Shown here in pieces: positions 1 to 6,709 of a stretch of DNA of 64,000 nt. A model generated the notes under the pieces. The model saw only the letters and a program-made list of their open reading frames with translations, ran no database searches and was not told the DNA's origin. Both the position numbers and the translations under genes were made by a program. Where the stretch lies: positions 927,248-991,247 of the forward strand of contig NZ_CP078067.1 in NCBI RefSeq assembly GCF_019195395.1, given 5' to 3'. The stretch comes from Kaistella faecalis. GTDB lineage: Bacteria; Bacteroidota; Bacteroidia; Flavobacteriales; Weeksellaceae. The number at the start of each line of letters is the position of its first letter. Position 1 is the first letter of the stretch.

Positions 1-435
1 GCCCAGCAGCTCCTCGGCTCTCAACTGAAACAGAAAGTCGCCGAAGGTGGGCCCGAAAACGCACTGGAATTCTGCAACATCAATGCAATACCGCTGACGG
101 ACAGTATTTCAAAAAAATATGACGTGAGGATTAAAAGAGTGTCGGATCAGTACCGGAATCCCGACAATGCATCAAATCCTTCAGAACTCGCGGTCATCAC
201 CACCTATAAAGCCATGCTGGCCGCGGGTAAAATGCCTGAAGGCCTCCTGAAAGACGGCTATTATTATTCCCCGATCGTCACCAACGCCATGTGTCTACAG
301 TGCCACGGAACACCCGGCAAAGAAATGACCGAGCAAACCCACAAGAAAATTAAATCCCTTTACCCGCAAGACAAAGCCACCGGTTATGGCGTGGATGAAC
401 TGAGAGGGATTTTCAGCATTGCGGTGAATCCGTAA
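1..435 (+). CDS. DUF3365 (Tll0287-like) heme-binding protein, 5' truncated by window
   Basis: The frame is open from base 1, so the start lies left of the window; 144 residues are visible. A CLQCH motif near visible residues 98-102 (bases about 292-306) is a c-type heme attachment site of the CxxCH form. The spacing and the surrounding text (YYYSPIVTNAMCLQCHG, then a GY-x-DELRGIFS ending) match the DUF3365/Tll0287-like domain of periplasmic or sensor-linked heme proteins. Since the CDS ends just after the domain, it is probably a stand-alone exported heme protein rather than a sensor kinase. Family assignment is from recognition of the motif and the ending; the signal peptide is out of view. 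Confidence 0.75.
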   Translation, partial: AQQLLGSQLKQKVAEGGPENALEFCNINAIPLTDSISKKYDVRIKRVSDQYRNPDNASNPSELAVITTYKAMLAAGKMPEGLLKDGYYYSPIVTNAMCLQCHGTPGKEMTEQTHKKIKSLYPQDKATGYGVDELRGIFSIAVNP

Positions 436-450
436 CCTCATCTCAAAATT

Positions 451-909
451 ATGGCCATGAAGAAAACGGCGCAGGATTATATTTTCGTAGGGCTGCAGTT
501 GATGCTTTTCGCCGGCTATGTCTTTGAATGGCTTCCAAGGGTGAAAGTTCCGGCTGCGGTTACCGTTTCGGGAATGGCTTTGGCGGTTCTCGGACTCGCC
601 ATCGCCGTATTTTCGGTAATTCACCTGAACCGAAGCCTTACCGTTTTTCCGACGCCTAAAAAAGGAGCCGAACTTATTGAATCCGGCCTGTACCGATGGG
701 TAAGACACCCGATTTATACCGGTATCATCCTTCTGGTGTTTGGATATGCAGCAGGCACCGGGTCTGTACACAAACTCATCATTGCCTTCGGTCTGCTGCT
801 TCTTTTCTATCTGAAATCCACTTACGAGGAAAAGCAGCTCATAAAGAAATATACCACCTATGTGTACTACCGCAGGAGGACCGGAAGATTTTTCCCAAAA
901 TTATTCTAA
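451..909 (+). CDS. ICMT/phospholipid methyltransferase-family membrane protein
   Basis: 152 residues with about four hydrophobic segments (roughly 10-28, 33-60, 88-106, 108-124). The RHPIYTG motif near residues 85-91 and the C-terminal run EEKQLIKKY...TGRFFP are hallmarks of the isoprenylcysteine carboxyl methyltransferase-like family, SAM-dependent methyltransferases embedded in the inner membrane. The true substrate in bacteria is usually unknown. It starts 15 bases after the DUF3365 gene stops, so the two may be cotranscribed. A second ATG two codons in (457) is an equally possible start. Confidence 0.75.
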   Translation: MAMKKTAQDYIFVGLQLMLFAGYVFEWLPRVKVPAAVTVSGMALAVLGLAIAVFSVIHLNRSLTVFPTPKKGAELIESGLYRWVRHPIYTGIILLVFGYAAGTGSVHKLIIAFGLLLLFYLKSTYEEKQLIKKYTTYVYYRRRTGRFFPKLF

Positions 910-926
910 GTTCAATCGCTGATTTA

Positions 927-1289
927 TCAGGCAAAACATTCCTTAGAATCTGATAAGGAATGCGATATGAAATCCGGCGGCGTACCCGTCATCGGCAGAC
1001 CGTTCTGCTGCCATTTCACCAGACCGCCCATCACGGATGATACGTCCGCAAAACCCCTTTCAGCAAGAAACTGAACCGCTGTTCTGCTGCGCAGGCCGTT
1101 GTTACAGATGAGTAACGTTTTTCTGTTTTTATCCAAAGTCGGAAGTTCCTCATCGAATTCACTGAAAGGGATATTCTTCAGATTTGGAAAAACTCCGCGG
1201 TAGGTATTGAATTCAAACCGCTCGCGGATATCGAGAAGCAAAAAATCTTCTCCTGACGAAGAAAGATGGGAGGGGCAAATGCTGTTCAT
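927..1289 (-). CDS. rhodanese-like domain protein
   Basis: 120 residues forming a single rhodanese domain. The LLLDIRERFEF segment (about 17-27) is the usual second strand, and CNNGLRSR (C62) is the active-site loop carrying the sulfur-accepting cysteine; GGLVKWQQNGLP near the end is the conserved final helix. There is no signal peptide, so it should act in the cytoplasm as a sulfurtransferase or persulfide carrier. A second rhodanese lies at 3486-3872 on the other strand. The C-terminal tail beyond the domain is short and unremarkable. Confidence 0.85.
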   Translation of the reverse strand: MNSICPSHLSSSGEDFLLLDIRERFEFNTYRGVFPNLKNIPFSEFDEELPTLDKNRKTLLICNNGLRSRTAVQFLAERGFADVSSVMGGLVKWQQNGLPMTGTPPDFISHSLSDSKECFA

Positions 1290-1370
1290 TTCTTTTTTTA
1301 CAAAGTTCGTTTAAATCCCTTCGGTTTCCTGTTACCTTGGTTACATAAAGAAATAAAAATACTCTGAGTT

Positions 1371-1817
1371 TCATTTTTTGTTTTTAAGCTTGGCAATAAG
1401 CTTCAGCAGGGTATCCCTGTTTTTCGCTTCGTGGTAAAAGCGCGGCAGTTTTTCAAGAAGGGTAAAGTGGGTGCGGTCTTTGTGTTCGCGCAGCATGGCA
1501 GAAATATAAGCTTCCAGATAATCCAGATGTTCGCGGTTAAATGCGACGAACGCTTCATTCTTAAAAGGTGCCGTGTACCACAACTCCGCCTCGAAATAAT
1601 GGTGAGCTGCCATTACTGAATGCCCGCTTATTCCCACCACTTCAACTGCTGTACCGGCGATTTTTGAATAGCCGCAGTGAAGACAGTAGAGCCGGACTTC
1701 CTTTTTTTCATGGTCTGCTTTTGCTGTGGCCTTCTTCCCGCAACCCGGACATACCACATCCACGTGATCATGGAAATGGCTCAGGCGATGATTCTGGTTC
1801 GAGAAACGTTGGGTCAT
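1371..1817 (-). CDS. small zinc-ribbon protein of unknown function
   Basis: 148 residues from the ATG at 1817; the frame stays open to 1883, but the extra 22 residues look like untranslated DNA. Two CxxC pairs (C23/C26 and C45/C48) separated by a charged stretch form a zinc ribbon, preceded by a His-rich segment NHRLSHFHDHVD. The rest is aromatic-rich (ELWYTAPFKNEAFVAFNREHLDYLEAYI) with a Lys-rich C-terminus. The ribbon resembles TFIIB-type domains, which suggests nucleic acid or protein contact, but no function can be named. The region upstream carries an 11-bp tandem repeat. Confidence 0.65.
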   Translation of the reverse strand: MTQRFSNQNHRLSHFHDHVDVVCPGCGKKATAKADHEKKEVRLYCLHCGYSKIAGTAVEVVGISGHSVMAAHHYFEAELWYTAPFKNEAFVAFNREHLDYLEAYISAMLREHKDRTHFTLLEKLPRFYHEAKNRDTLLKLIAKLKNKK

Positions 1818-1971
1818 AGGAAATTGTTTTGCTGTAAATGTATTAATGTTTTTTGAACTTAAATTCAACCGGCTGCAATTCAATATTATCAGTTATTTTT
1901 GTACAGTGATATCAGGATTTATTTATTAATCTATATTGTGAGTTTAGGACGGGTCAAACCCCAGTCCCATT

Positions 1972-2008
1972 CATGGATACTTCATGGATACTTCATGGAT
2001 AGTTCATG
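1972..2008. repeat. 11-bp direct tandem repeat
   Basis: Three consecutive copies of catggatactt (the third reads catggatagtt) plus a fourth decayed start, in exact 11-bp phase, lie upstream of the zinc-ribbon gene. An 11-bp period is close to one helical turn. No coding frame uses it. Confidence 0.8.
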
Positions 2009-2057
2009 AAAGTGAAAATAAAAAACAGGCAGAAAATGACAGGTTTGTGGAGTTGGG

Positions 2058-2091
2058 ATCCTCCACCTTCGGGTGCCTCAGGCATCGGTCA
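2058..2091. repeat. 34-bp direct repeat, copy 1 (left of GIY-YIG gene)
   Basis: This 34-bp segment differs from 2534-2567 at only two positions by my alignment. The two copies are in the same orientation and bracket the GIY-YIG gene. The core is ccttcgggtgcctcagg. A more divergent relative occurs at 14164-14191 upstream of the AraC regulator, so this belongs to a dispersed family. Confidence 0.8.
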
Positions 2092-2119
2092 GAATTTCTT
2101 TGATGATGCAACAGCTCCG

Positions 2120-2142
2120 GACCCTGAGGCTCTCGAAGGGTC
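2120..2142. repeat. Hairpin repeat, copy A (loop GAGGCTCTCGA)
   Basis: Stem arm GACCCT, 11-nt loop GAGGCTCTCGA, then the exact complement AGGGTC. The loop is identical to that of the hairpin at 2174-2198, while the stem differs but is still fully complementary. Confidence 0.75.
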
Positions 2143-2149
2143 ATTGGGC

Positions 2150-2488
2150 TCAATGGTCAATGGAGGCGCTATCGGTGGCTGAGGCTCTCGAAGCCACCAT
2201 TACCAATATCACGGTACGCAATGGCCAGCTCCGGTAAGAGTTCCGGCGTCCCGTTAATAAGTGCTTCTTTTTTATTCTGCTCCAGCCCTGTACTTGTTTC
2301 TCGCGGTAAAAAGCATCATCGATACGGCTGTACTCTTCGTAATAAATAAGTTTAACCGGAAGTCTTTTTCGCGTATGGTTGGCACCTTTACCCGCCTGAT
2401 GCTGGCCCAGGCGCAGCTCCAGGTTATTGGTGCTTCCTGTATAATAACTTCCGTCTAAACAAAGTAAAATGTACATGTAGCCTTTCAT
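2150..2488 (-). CDS. GIY-YIG nuclease-family protein with -1 frameshift at A AAA AAG
   Basis: The zero-frame product is 112 residues. Residues 1-72 are a standard small UPF0213-type GIY-YIG domain: MYILLC, SYYTGSTNN, then R26, H30 and the REKQVQGW glutamate segment. After W70-S-R-I the zero frame turns to nonsense (KKKHLLTGRR). The -1 frame from the heptamer A AAA AAG (bases 2273-2267 on this strand, in correct phase) gives EALINGTPELLPELA, the expected family ending, and stops at 2169 for a 106-residue product. So the gene is either frameshifted by loss of one A in an A-run, or relies on ribosomal or transcriptional slippage. The product would be a nuclease or nuclease-like protein; the substrate is unknown. 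Confidence 0.7.
   Translation of the reverse strand: MKGYMYILLCLDGSYYTGSTNNLELRLGQHQAGKGANHTRKRLPVKLIYYEEYSRIDDAFYREKQVQGWSRIKKKHLLTGRRNSYRSWPLRTVILVMVASRASATDSASIDH
2174..2198. repeat. Hairpin repeat, copy B (loop GAGGCTCTCGA)
   Basis: Stem arm GGTGGCT, the same 11-nt loop GAGGCTCTCGA, then AGCCACC: a perfect 7-bp stem. It overlaps the 3' end of the GIY-YIG gene and would encode the last residues of the -1-frame product. Compared with copy A the stem bases have changed together, keeping the pairing. Confidence 0.8.
2267..2273 (-). promoter_or_regulatory. Slippery heptamer A AAA AAG inside GIY-YIG gene
   Basis: On the minus strand the zero-frame codons are ATA AAA AAG, giving the canonical X XXY YYZ phase known from dnaX and IS-type -1 frameshifting. 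The conserved protein continues only in the -1 frame. Immediately downstream I see only a weak 4-bp CCGG stem, not a strong stimulator, so programmed frameshifting is unproven. Confidence 0.5.
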
Positions 2489-2533
2489 GGTTATCGTTTA
2501 ATATTTGCAGCCTCCGCGTAAATCAGATTGTGT

Positions 2534-2567
2534 ATCCTCCGCCTTCGGGTGCCTCAGGTATCGGTCA
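2534..2567. repeat. 34-bp direct repeat, copy 2 (right of GIY-YIG gene)
   Basis: Near-identical to 2058-2091 (two substitutions) and in the same orientation. It lies 46 bp upstream of the GIY-YIG start. Together the copies delimit a segment of about 0.5 kb. Confidence 0.8.
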
Positions 2568-2636
2568 CTGACCATCTGTGATCCTGAACAGATTCCGGAC
2601 CGCGGGCGACGCGTCAAGCGATGAGATTCTACCGCT

Positions 2637-2765
2637 TACATTTTTGTTTCGTACCGGTGAAACTTTTGTTTCATCCTACTGAAACTTTTGTTTCATACCA
2701 GTGAAACTTTTATTTCACACGGTTGAAACTTTTGTTTCACTATAGTGAAACTGTATTTTCGTCCG
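2637..2765. repeat. 22-bp-period array of short palindromes
   Basis: The unit GAAAC TTTT GTTTC recurs with exact 22-bp spacing, starting at 2659, 2681, 2703 and 2725, with a decayed unit at each end (2637 and 2747). Each core is an inverted repeat (GAAAC against GTTTC around TTTT). The 8-nt segments between cores differ (ATCCTACT, ATACCAGT, ACACGGTT), although most begin with A and end with T. The period equals about two helical turns. The array ends about 15 bp beyond the 3' end of the DUF6078-like gene and upstream of the GIY-YIG gene, outside any credible ORF. It may be an operator or iteron-like binding array; the function is unknown. Confidence 0.85.
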
Positions 2766-2778
2766 TACAGAATGAACT

Positions 2779-3201
2779 TCACACTGCGAAACGGGTCTCA
2801 CCATACACCAGAAACTCCTCCACACCATGCTTACGGAAGATCTCCTGAATATGATGCTGGGTTTCAGGATCCAGCCACCGTTCGTTGCGGAGATGACGGT
2901 AATACGTGCTGTGGCCCATCAGTAAGATAAGCTCCGTTCGGATTGTCGCCAGTGTGGCATGCGGCAGTCTTTCGAGTACGCTGCTCAGCCCGCGGGTATA
3001 AAGCTGCGGTTCGGCCTTATAAAGCCATCTGCATTTTAAAAGATCCTGGCTTTTCAGCGCTGAAGGATTAAGCAGGCTAAAAGTGGTAATCTGCTGCGGC
3101 GCAAGCGTGAAAGCCCGAAAACGCAGGCAGACCGCACTGTGCGGACATTCGCTGAGCATGCAGTGGTGAAAGTGGGATGGAAAGCTTTCGTAGGTTAGCA
3201 T
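2779..3201 (-). CDS. DUF6078-like protein
   Basis: 140 residues, no signal peptide or membrane segment. An N-terminal cysteine cluster (C14, C19, C25 in HHCMLSECPHSAVCLRF) and the second half, LMGHSTYYRHLRNERWLDPETQHHIQEIFRKHGVEEF, resemble the Bacteroidota DUF6078 family, in which a YYR-x-R-x-GERxL-like segment and a short terminal helix are conserved. That assignment is from memory and tentative. The family function is not established; the helical C-terminus could be a DNA- or protein-binding unit. The 22-bp palindrome array lies directly beyond its 3' end. Confidence 0.6.
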   Translation of the reverse strand: MLTYESFPSHFHHCMLSECPHSAVCLRFRAFTLAPQQITTFSLLNPSALKSQDLLKCRWLYKAEPQLYTRGLSSVLERLPHATLATIRTELILLMGHSTYYRHLRNERWLDPETQHHIQEIFRKHGVEEFLVYGETRFAV

Positions 3202-3305
3202 GGGAATGTTTTTAGATGAGTCTTACAATATTATTCAAAAAAGACCAGACTTTCAAATGGTTAGCGTATTTTATTTGACGTAGCAACAGACTCTGAGGGC
3301 CCTGA

Positions 3306-3328
3306 GGACCCTGAGGCTCGAAGGATCC
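3306..3328. repeat. Hairpin repeat, copy C (shortened loop)
   Basis: Stem GGACCCT, loop GAGGCTCGA (the family loop minus two bases), then AGGATCC, pairing with one mismatch. It lies between the DUF6078-like gene and the second rhodanese and is related to the hairpins at 2120 and 2174. Confidence 0.6.
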
Positions 3329-3415
3329 GTGTTATCATGTACCCGATCGTCGCTTTCTGGAACCAACAGACAAAATGAAGATGCTGCACAATGGGGAAAA
3401 ATACTCAAAACTTTG

Positions 3416-3472
3416 AGGGGTTACTGACACCGGAATTCAGTAATAAATCCTAACTTTGAGTTTGTAACCCCT
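3416..3472 (+). promoter_or_regulatory. Promoter of rhodanese gene, flanked by 9-bp inverted repeat
   Basis: TAACTTTG at 3451-3458 fits the Bacteroidota -7 element TAnnTTTG, 27 bp before the ATG at 3486. It sits between AGGGGTTAC (3416-3424) and its exact complement GTAACCCCT (3464-3472), an inverted repeat that could be an operator pair or a large hairpin. No good -33 TTTG was seen at standard spacing. Confidence 0.5.
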
Positions 3473-3485
3473 TAAAAATCAAGTT

Positions 3486-3872
3486 ATGGAAGCAAAATCA
3501 GCCACCGAAATGGTGCAGCAGGCAAAACAGCAGATCGACAACCTGACTCCTGAGCAGGTACAGCAGGAACTGCAGAACGGAAGTGCAACACTCATTGATA
3601 TTCGTGAGGGCAATGAACTAAAGGAAAGCGGCAGGATAGCCGGTTCGGTACACGCCCCACGGGGTATGCTGGAGTTTTATGCGGATTCGGGTCTGCCCTA
3701 TCACAAGCCGGAACTCAGCAAGGACAGGAGGCTGATTCTGCACTGCGCGTCTGGCGGTCGGTCGGCATTGGCTACCGCAACCCTGAAACAGATGGGTTTT
3801 GAAAATGTAGCCCATCTTGAGGGCGGAATGAAAGCCTGGAAAGAAGCGGGATTGCCTTCCGAGGACGCATAA
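3486..3872 (+). CDS. rhodanese-like domain protein
   Basis: 128 residues: a charged N-terminal helix (1-30, Gln/Glu-rich), then one rhodanese domain. TLIDIREGNE (about 35-44) is the usual strand-loop, HCASGGRSALA carries the active cysteine (about residue 88), and HLEGGMKAWKEAGLP is the closing helix. It has no signal peptide, so it is cytoplasmic. It is transcribed alone, with a good -7 promoter just upstream. The role is sulfur transfer or persulfide handling; the partner is unknown. Confidence 0.88.
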   Translation: MEAKSATEMVQQAKQQIDNLTPEQVQQELQNGSATLIDIREGNELKESGRIAGSVHAPRGMLEFYADSGLPYHKPELSKDRRLILHCASGGRSALATATLKQMGFENVAHLEGGMKAWKEAGLPSEDA

Positions 3873-4287
3873 TCACGTGCCGCATGTAAGTTACTTCGGC
3901 CGCAGCAAAATTGATCTTTGTTTGCCCCATCTGCGGCAACGGGTACATCCTCCTGGAGGAAGTACAGTGCCACCAACTGGGGTCCACGAAGCCCCGACGT
4001 CCGCTATCCTTTTCCATCAGAAACCTTAGGAATCGTTTCCCATTTTCTTCGGGAGTTGTTGCGGAGTTGTTGCCGGATCCTTGCCAAAAGAAGGGTGTTT
4101 TCGCAACAGTTCCGCAAGGAGTCCCGAACAAGTCTGCAACAAAACCCCTCAGTTCTGAGAAAAGAAAACCAGCTGAACAGTCATCAGCCGGTTTTGTAGG
4201 ATTAAAAAATGTACTGACTTACCCAAAGCCAAAGCGTGATGAAAGCGGAGCAACACTCTTCCCAATCACTCCGCTTTTCCATGATTA
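3873..4287. other. 415-bp intergenic region: GC-rich orphan block and two hairpins
   Basis: From about 3890 to 4140 the DNA is GC-rich and open in several frames. A plus-strand frame begins LIFVCPICGNGYILLEEVQCH, resembling a zinc-knuckle end, but it has no credible start or family. I could not assign a gene; a decayed mobile-element fragment is one possibility. Further right are a hairpin at 4165-4195 (AAAACCAGCTGA against TCAGCCGGTTTT) and one at 4242-4278 (AAAGCGGAG against CTCCGCTTT). The second lies just beyond the stop of the leftward gene at 4288. Confidence 0.5.
4242..4278. terminator. Hairpin terminator candidate
   Basis: Perfect 9-bp stem AAAGCGGAG against CTCCGCTTT with an 18-nt loop, about 10 bp past the stop of the leftward T9SS gene. 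The T-tracts are short on both strands, so efficiency is uncertain. Confidence 0.45.
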
Positions 4288-6639
4288 TTATTTCTTAATC
4301 ACTTTGCCTGAGGCCATCACCATTCCTAAAGTGTTTTTCACCTGATACAGGTAAACGCCGGGTTTGAGTGCTGTCGGGTTCAGCACATTGGTTCCTTTCA
4401 CCAAAGCGTGGCTGCCCTCCATTTTGCCTGTCATATCGTAGAAATGTACGGTGGCTTTATCCTCTGCAGTAACGGTAAGTACCTCCCTGAAGGGATTCGG
4501 ATATACGGAGATGTTCTTTTTCAGAGGATCTGCAGTTGCGAGTGCACCAAGATTCATCACCGCGAAAGGAGAAAAACTGCTGATGCTGCTTCCGGTAATG
4601 GTGTAAGGATTGCTGCCGCTCACCGCACCGGAGTTTTCAGCCGTCCAGGCTCCGTTTACATAATGTCCGACGGTCGCATTGTTTGGGTTAAAGGTTCCGT
4701 TCTGTTGTGAACCATTCCAGCCCAGTGAGATGGTGGCATTGCTTCCGCCTGGGGTACCTTCGGAGATGTCCCAGGTTGCATTCACCGCACCGCCTGGCGC
4801 GTTGGCAATTCCTTCAGAGACTTTCACTGAAAAAGTATCAGAAGTTCCGGAGTTCGCCAGCGTTACAGGATTGTAATTGTTGGCTGTCCCAACCGGAAGG
4901 TTTACCATTCCCCGACCGGCATCTACATTTTCGACATTCACGGTGCCGGTACCGTTGGTGACGATGTAATTATTGGTGTTACCGCCGATGATATTGGAAG
5001 ATGTTCCCTTGAGATTCACAGAATTGTTATTCAGCGTAATTCTTGAATTTAAATTTAAGTCCCCTGCAAGGTTTAAACTGCCGGAAACAATATGAAGTGG
5101 CGCATTGAGCGCAAGATTTCTTGCTGATGCTGCAGATGAAATTTCAACATCCGAACCAGCAGGAACCAGAGTGTCTTCAGAAGAAAGCGGCACCACCCCA
5201 GTATTCCAGTTGGCGGGAGCGTTCCACGAATTGCCGGCTGACCTGTTGAAGGTATAGTCACCCTGAAACTGGTACAGCTTCATCGCATTTCCCAGGCCTG
5301 CAAAAAAATACAGATTCCCGTTTAATTCATGAAAGCCAAAAGGATTGGAGCCGATGTTATTAGTTCCCTGCATCAGCGTAATGATATCAAAGGTTTTTAC
5401 GGTCTGAATGCCGTCGGTGCGGTGCGGTTCCGCGAAATCATTATTTCCGGACATACTGGCGGTTCCACCAGCATACCAGGCAGTACCTTTATAATCGACG
5501 AGATTTCCTGCGTTATAGGCACCTGTAGAAACAATTAAGTAACCGTTTTCCTGATAATTGGTCCGGAAGATGGTTTTCTGGTTCATATTAAAACAGTAAA
5601 AATTCTCATTGGTTTTGGAAAACATGGAGCCCGAACTCGTTCCCGCATCTACGGCGTCAGCAGGCGAAAGCTGCACGGTGCCGCCGAGCGTTCCATCGGT
5701 GCGGTATAGCGTATGCCGGGTGTTGTCGGAAGCGTTATGCAAAGTTGAAAAGAGGAGATAATCATCCGTGGACGTGAGATTAAAAGTCGTGAGACTGTAC
5801 ACATTATTGGTAAGCGGCGAGGTGTTGGTAAAAATTTTTGTTCCGGAAGGCGTACCGTCGGAGGACCATAACTCTACCCCATTGGTTTCATCAAAACCCA
5901 TAAAATAGAGTTTGTTTTTAAACGCCGCCATGCGCATAGTAGCTACAATAAAAATATTCGGAACATCAATCAGTTCTACGCTTCCCGTAGTGCCGCTGAT
6001 TTTCCACAATTTAAAATCGGAAGCAAAATAAACGTCATCATTCAGTCTTGTCAGTGCATTAGCGGATTTATCAGCAATCATTGAGGTACCAGCAGCAGTG
6101 CCGTCCGTTTTCCATATTTTTCTGCCATTACTGCCTGTATATCCGTAAAAGTACATTTCATTACCACTGAGGGAGCGGTTTGCTGCTTCATATTGGTCAG
6201 TGGTGATGGATATGCCTTCAGTAGTCGCTCCCCGTTCATCGAACCGTTTCAGCAATACAGTTCCTGCGTCTGTACCATCCGACTTCCAGAGTTCATCATA
6301 CTGAACATAGGGACTGTAACTTTTATATACATAGACGTGAATATAAAAGTGATCCTTTGCGGGAATTATGGCCTTTATTGCAGCGCTTAGAACACCGGAA
6401 TGCCCTAAATTTTTAATCACCTTTGTTCCAGCGTCGGTTCCGTCGGTTACTGCTATAGCGACACTGGGCGATACCGTTACCCCGTAGTAGTGTTTACCGT
6501 TCCAGCGGTTGTTCTGCCAGATGAAATGCTCGTTATCGGTAGGTCTTAAACCCGTTGCAGATACGTCTTTCACAATTGTAAGCTGGGCGCTGCCTGTAAT
6601 GCCCAGCATCATTAAACTGAAAAGTAGAATTTTTTTCAT
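4288..6639 (-). CDS. T9SS type A cargo protein with ELWxxDGT repeats
   Basis: 783 residues. Residues 1-18 are a signal peptide ending at Ala-Gln. The N-terminal 450 residues contain repeated ELWxxDGTxxGT-type units (for example DELWKSDGTDAGT, IWKTDGTAAGT, ELWSSDGTPSGT, LYRTDGTLGGT), typical of propeller-like secreted proteins of Bacteroidota. A beta-rich middle follows, then the type A sorting domain from about residue 710 (SVYPNPFREVLTV ... GVYLYQVKN ... GKVIKK). It should be exported by Sec, then by the type IX system, and cell-surface attached or released. The exact function is unknown. Confidence 0.88.
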   Translation of the reverse strand: MKKILLFSLMMLGITGSAQLTIVKDVSATGLRPTDNEHFIWQNNRWNGKHYYGVTVSPSVAIAVTDGTDAGTKVIKNLGHSGVLSAAIKAIIPAKDHFYIHVYVYKSYSPYVQYDELWKSDGTDAGTVLLKRFDERGATTEGISITTDQYEAANRSLSGNEMYFYGYTGSNGRKIWKTDGTAAGTSMIADKSANALTRLNDDVYFASDFKLWKISGTTGSVELIDVPNIFIVATMRMAAFKNKLYFMGFDETNGVELWSSDGTPSGTKIFTNTSPLTNNVYSLTTFNLTSTDDYLLFSTLHNASDNTRHTLYRTDGTLGGTVQLSPADAVDAGTSSGSMFSKTNENFYCFNMNQKTIFRTNYQENGYLIVSTGAYNAGNLVDYKGTAWYAGGTASMSGNNDFAEPHRTDGIQTVKTFDIITLMQGTNNIGSNPFGFHELNGNLYFFAGLGNAMKLYQFQGDYTFNRSAGNSWNAPANWNTGVVPLSSEDTLVPAGSDVEISSAASARNLALNAPLHIVSGSLNLAGDLNLNSRITLNNNSVNLKGTSSNIIGGNTNNYIVTNGTGTVNVENVDAGRGMVNLPVGTANNYNPVTLANSGTSDTFSVKVSEGIANAPGGAVNATWDISEGTPGGSNATISLGWNGSQQNGTFNPNNATVGHYVNGAWTAENSGAVSGSNPYTITGSSISSFSPFAVMNLGALATADPLKKNISVYPNPFREVLTVTAEDKATVHFYDMTGKMEGSHALVKGTNVLNPTALKPGVYLYQVKNTLGMVMASGKVIKK

Positions 6640-6658
6640 GTCTGAATATTTTAAAAGG

Positions 6659-6693
6659 TAAAAAACCCGGCGGATTTCAGGGTCCGCCAGGGT
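6659..6693 (-). terminator. Rho-independent terminator of lipoprotein gene
   Basis: Read on the minus strand, CCCTGGCGGA pairs with TCCGCCGGG (one bulge) and is followed by TTTTTT. It lies between the lipoprotein gene at 6710 and the T9SS gene start at 6639, so it separates the two transcripts. Confidence 0.7.
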
Positions 6694-6709
6694 AGGAATA
6701 CATCAAAAT

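Noticed and set aside
2637-2765. CRISPR array
   Set aside because: Repeats are only 14 bp and the intervening pieces 8 nt, far too short for spacers, and there are no cas genes. Described as a palindrome array instead.
3772-4131. 119-residue minus-strand ORF overlapping the rhodanese 3' end
   Set aside because: It overlaps a supported gene, has no recognisable domain and lies in the GC-rich block where several frames are open by chance.
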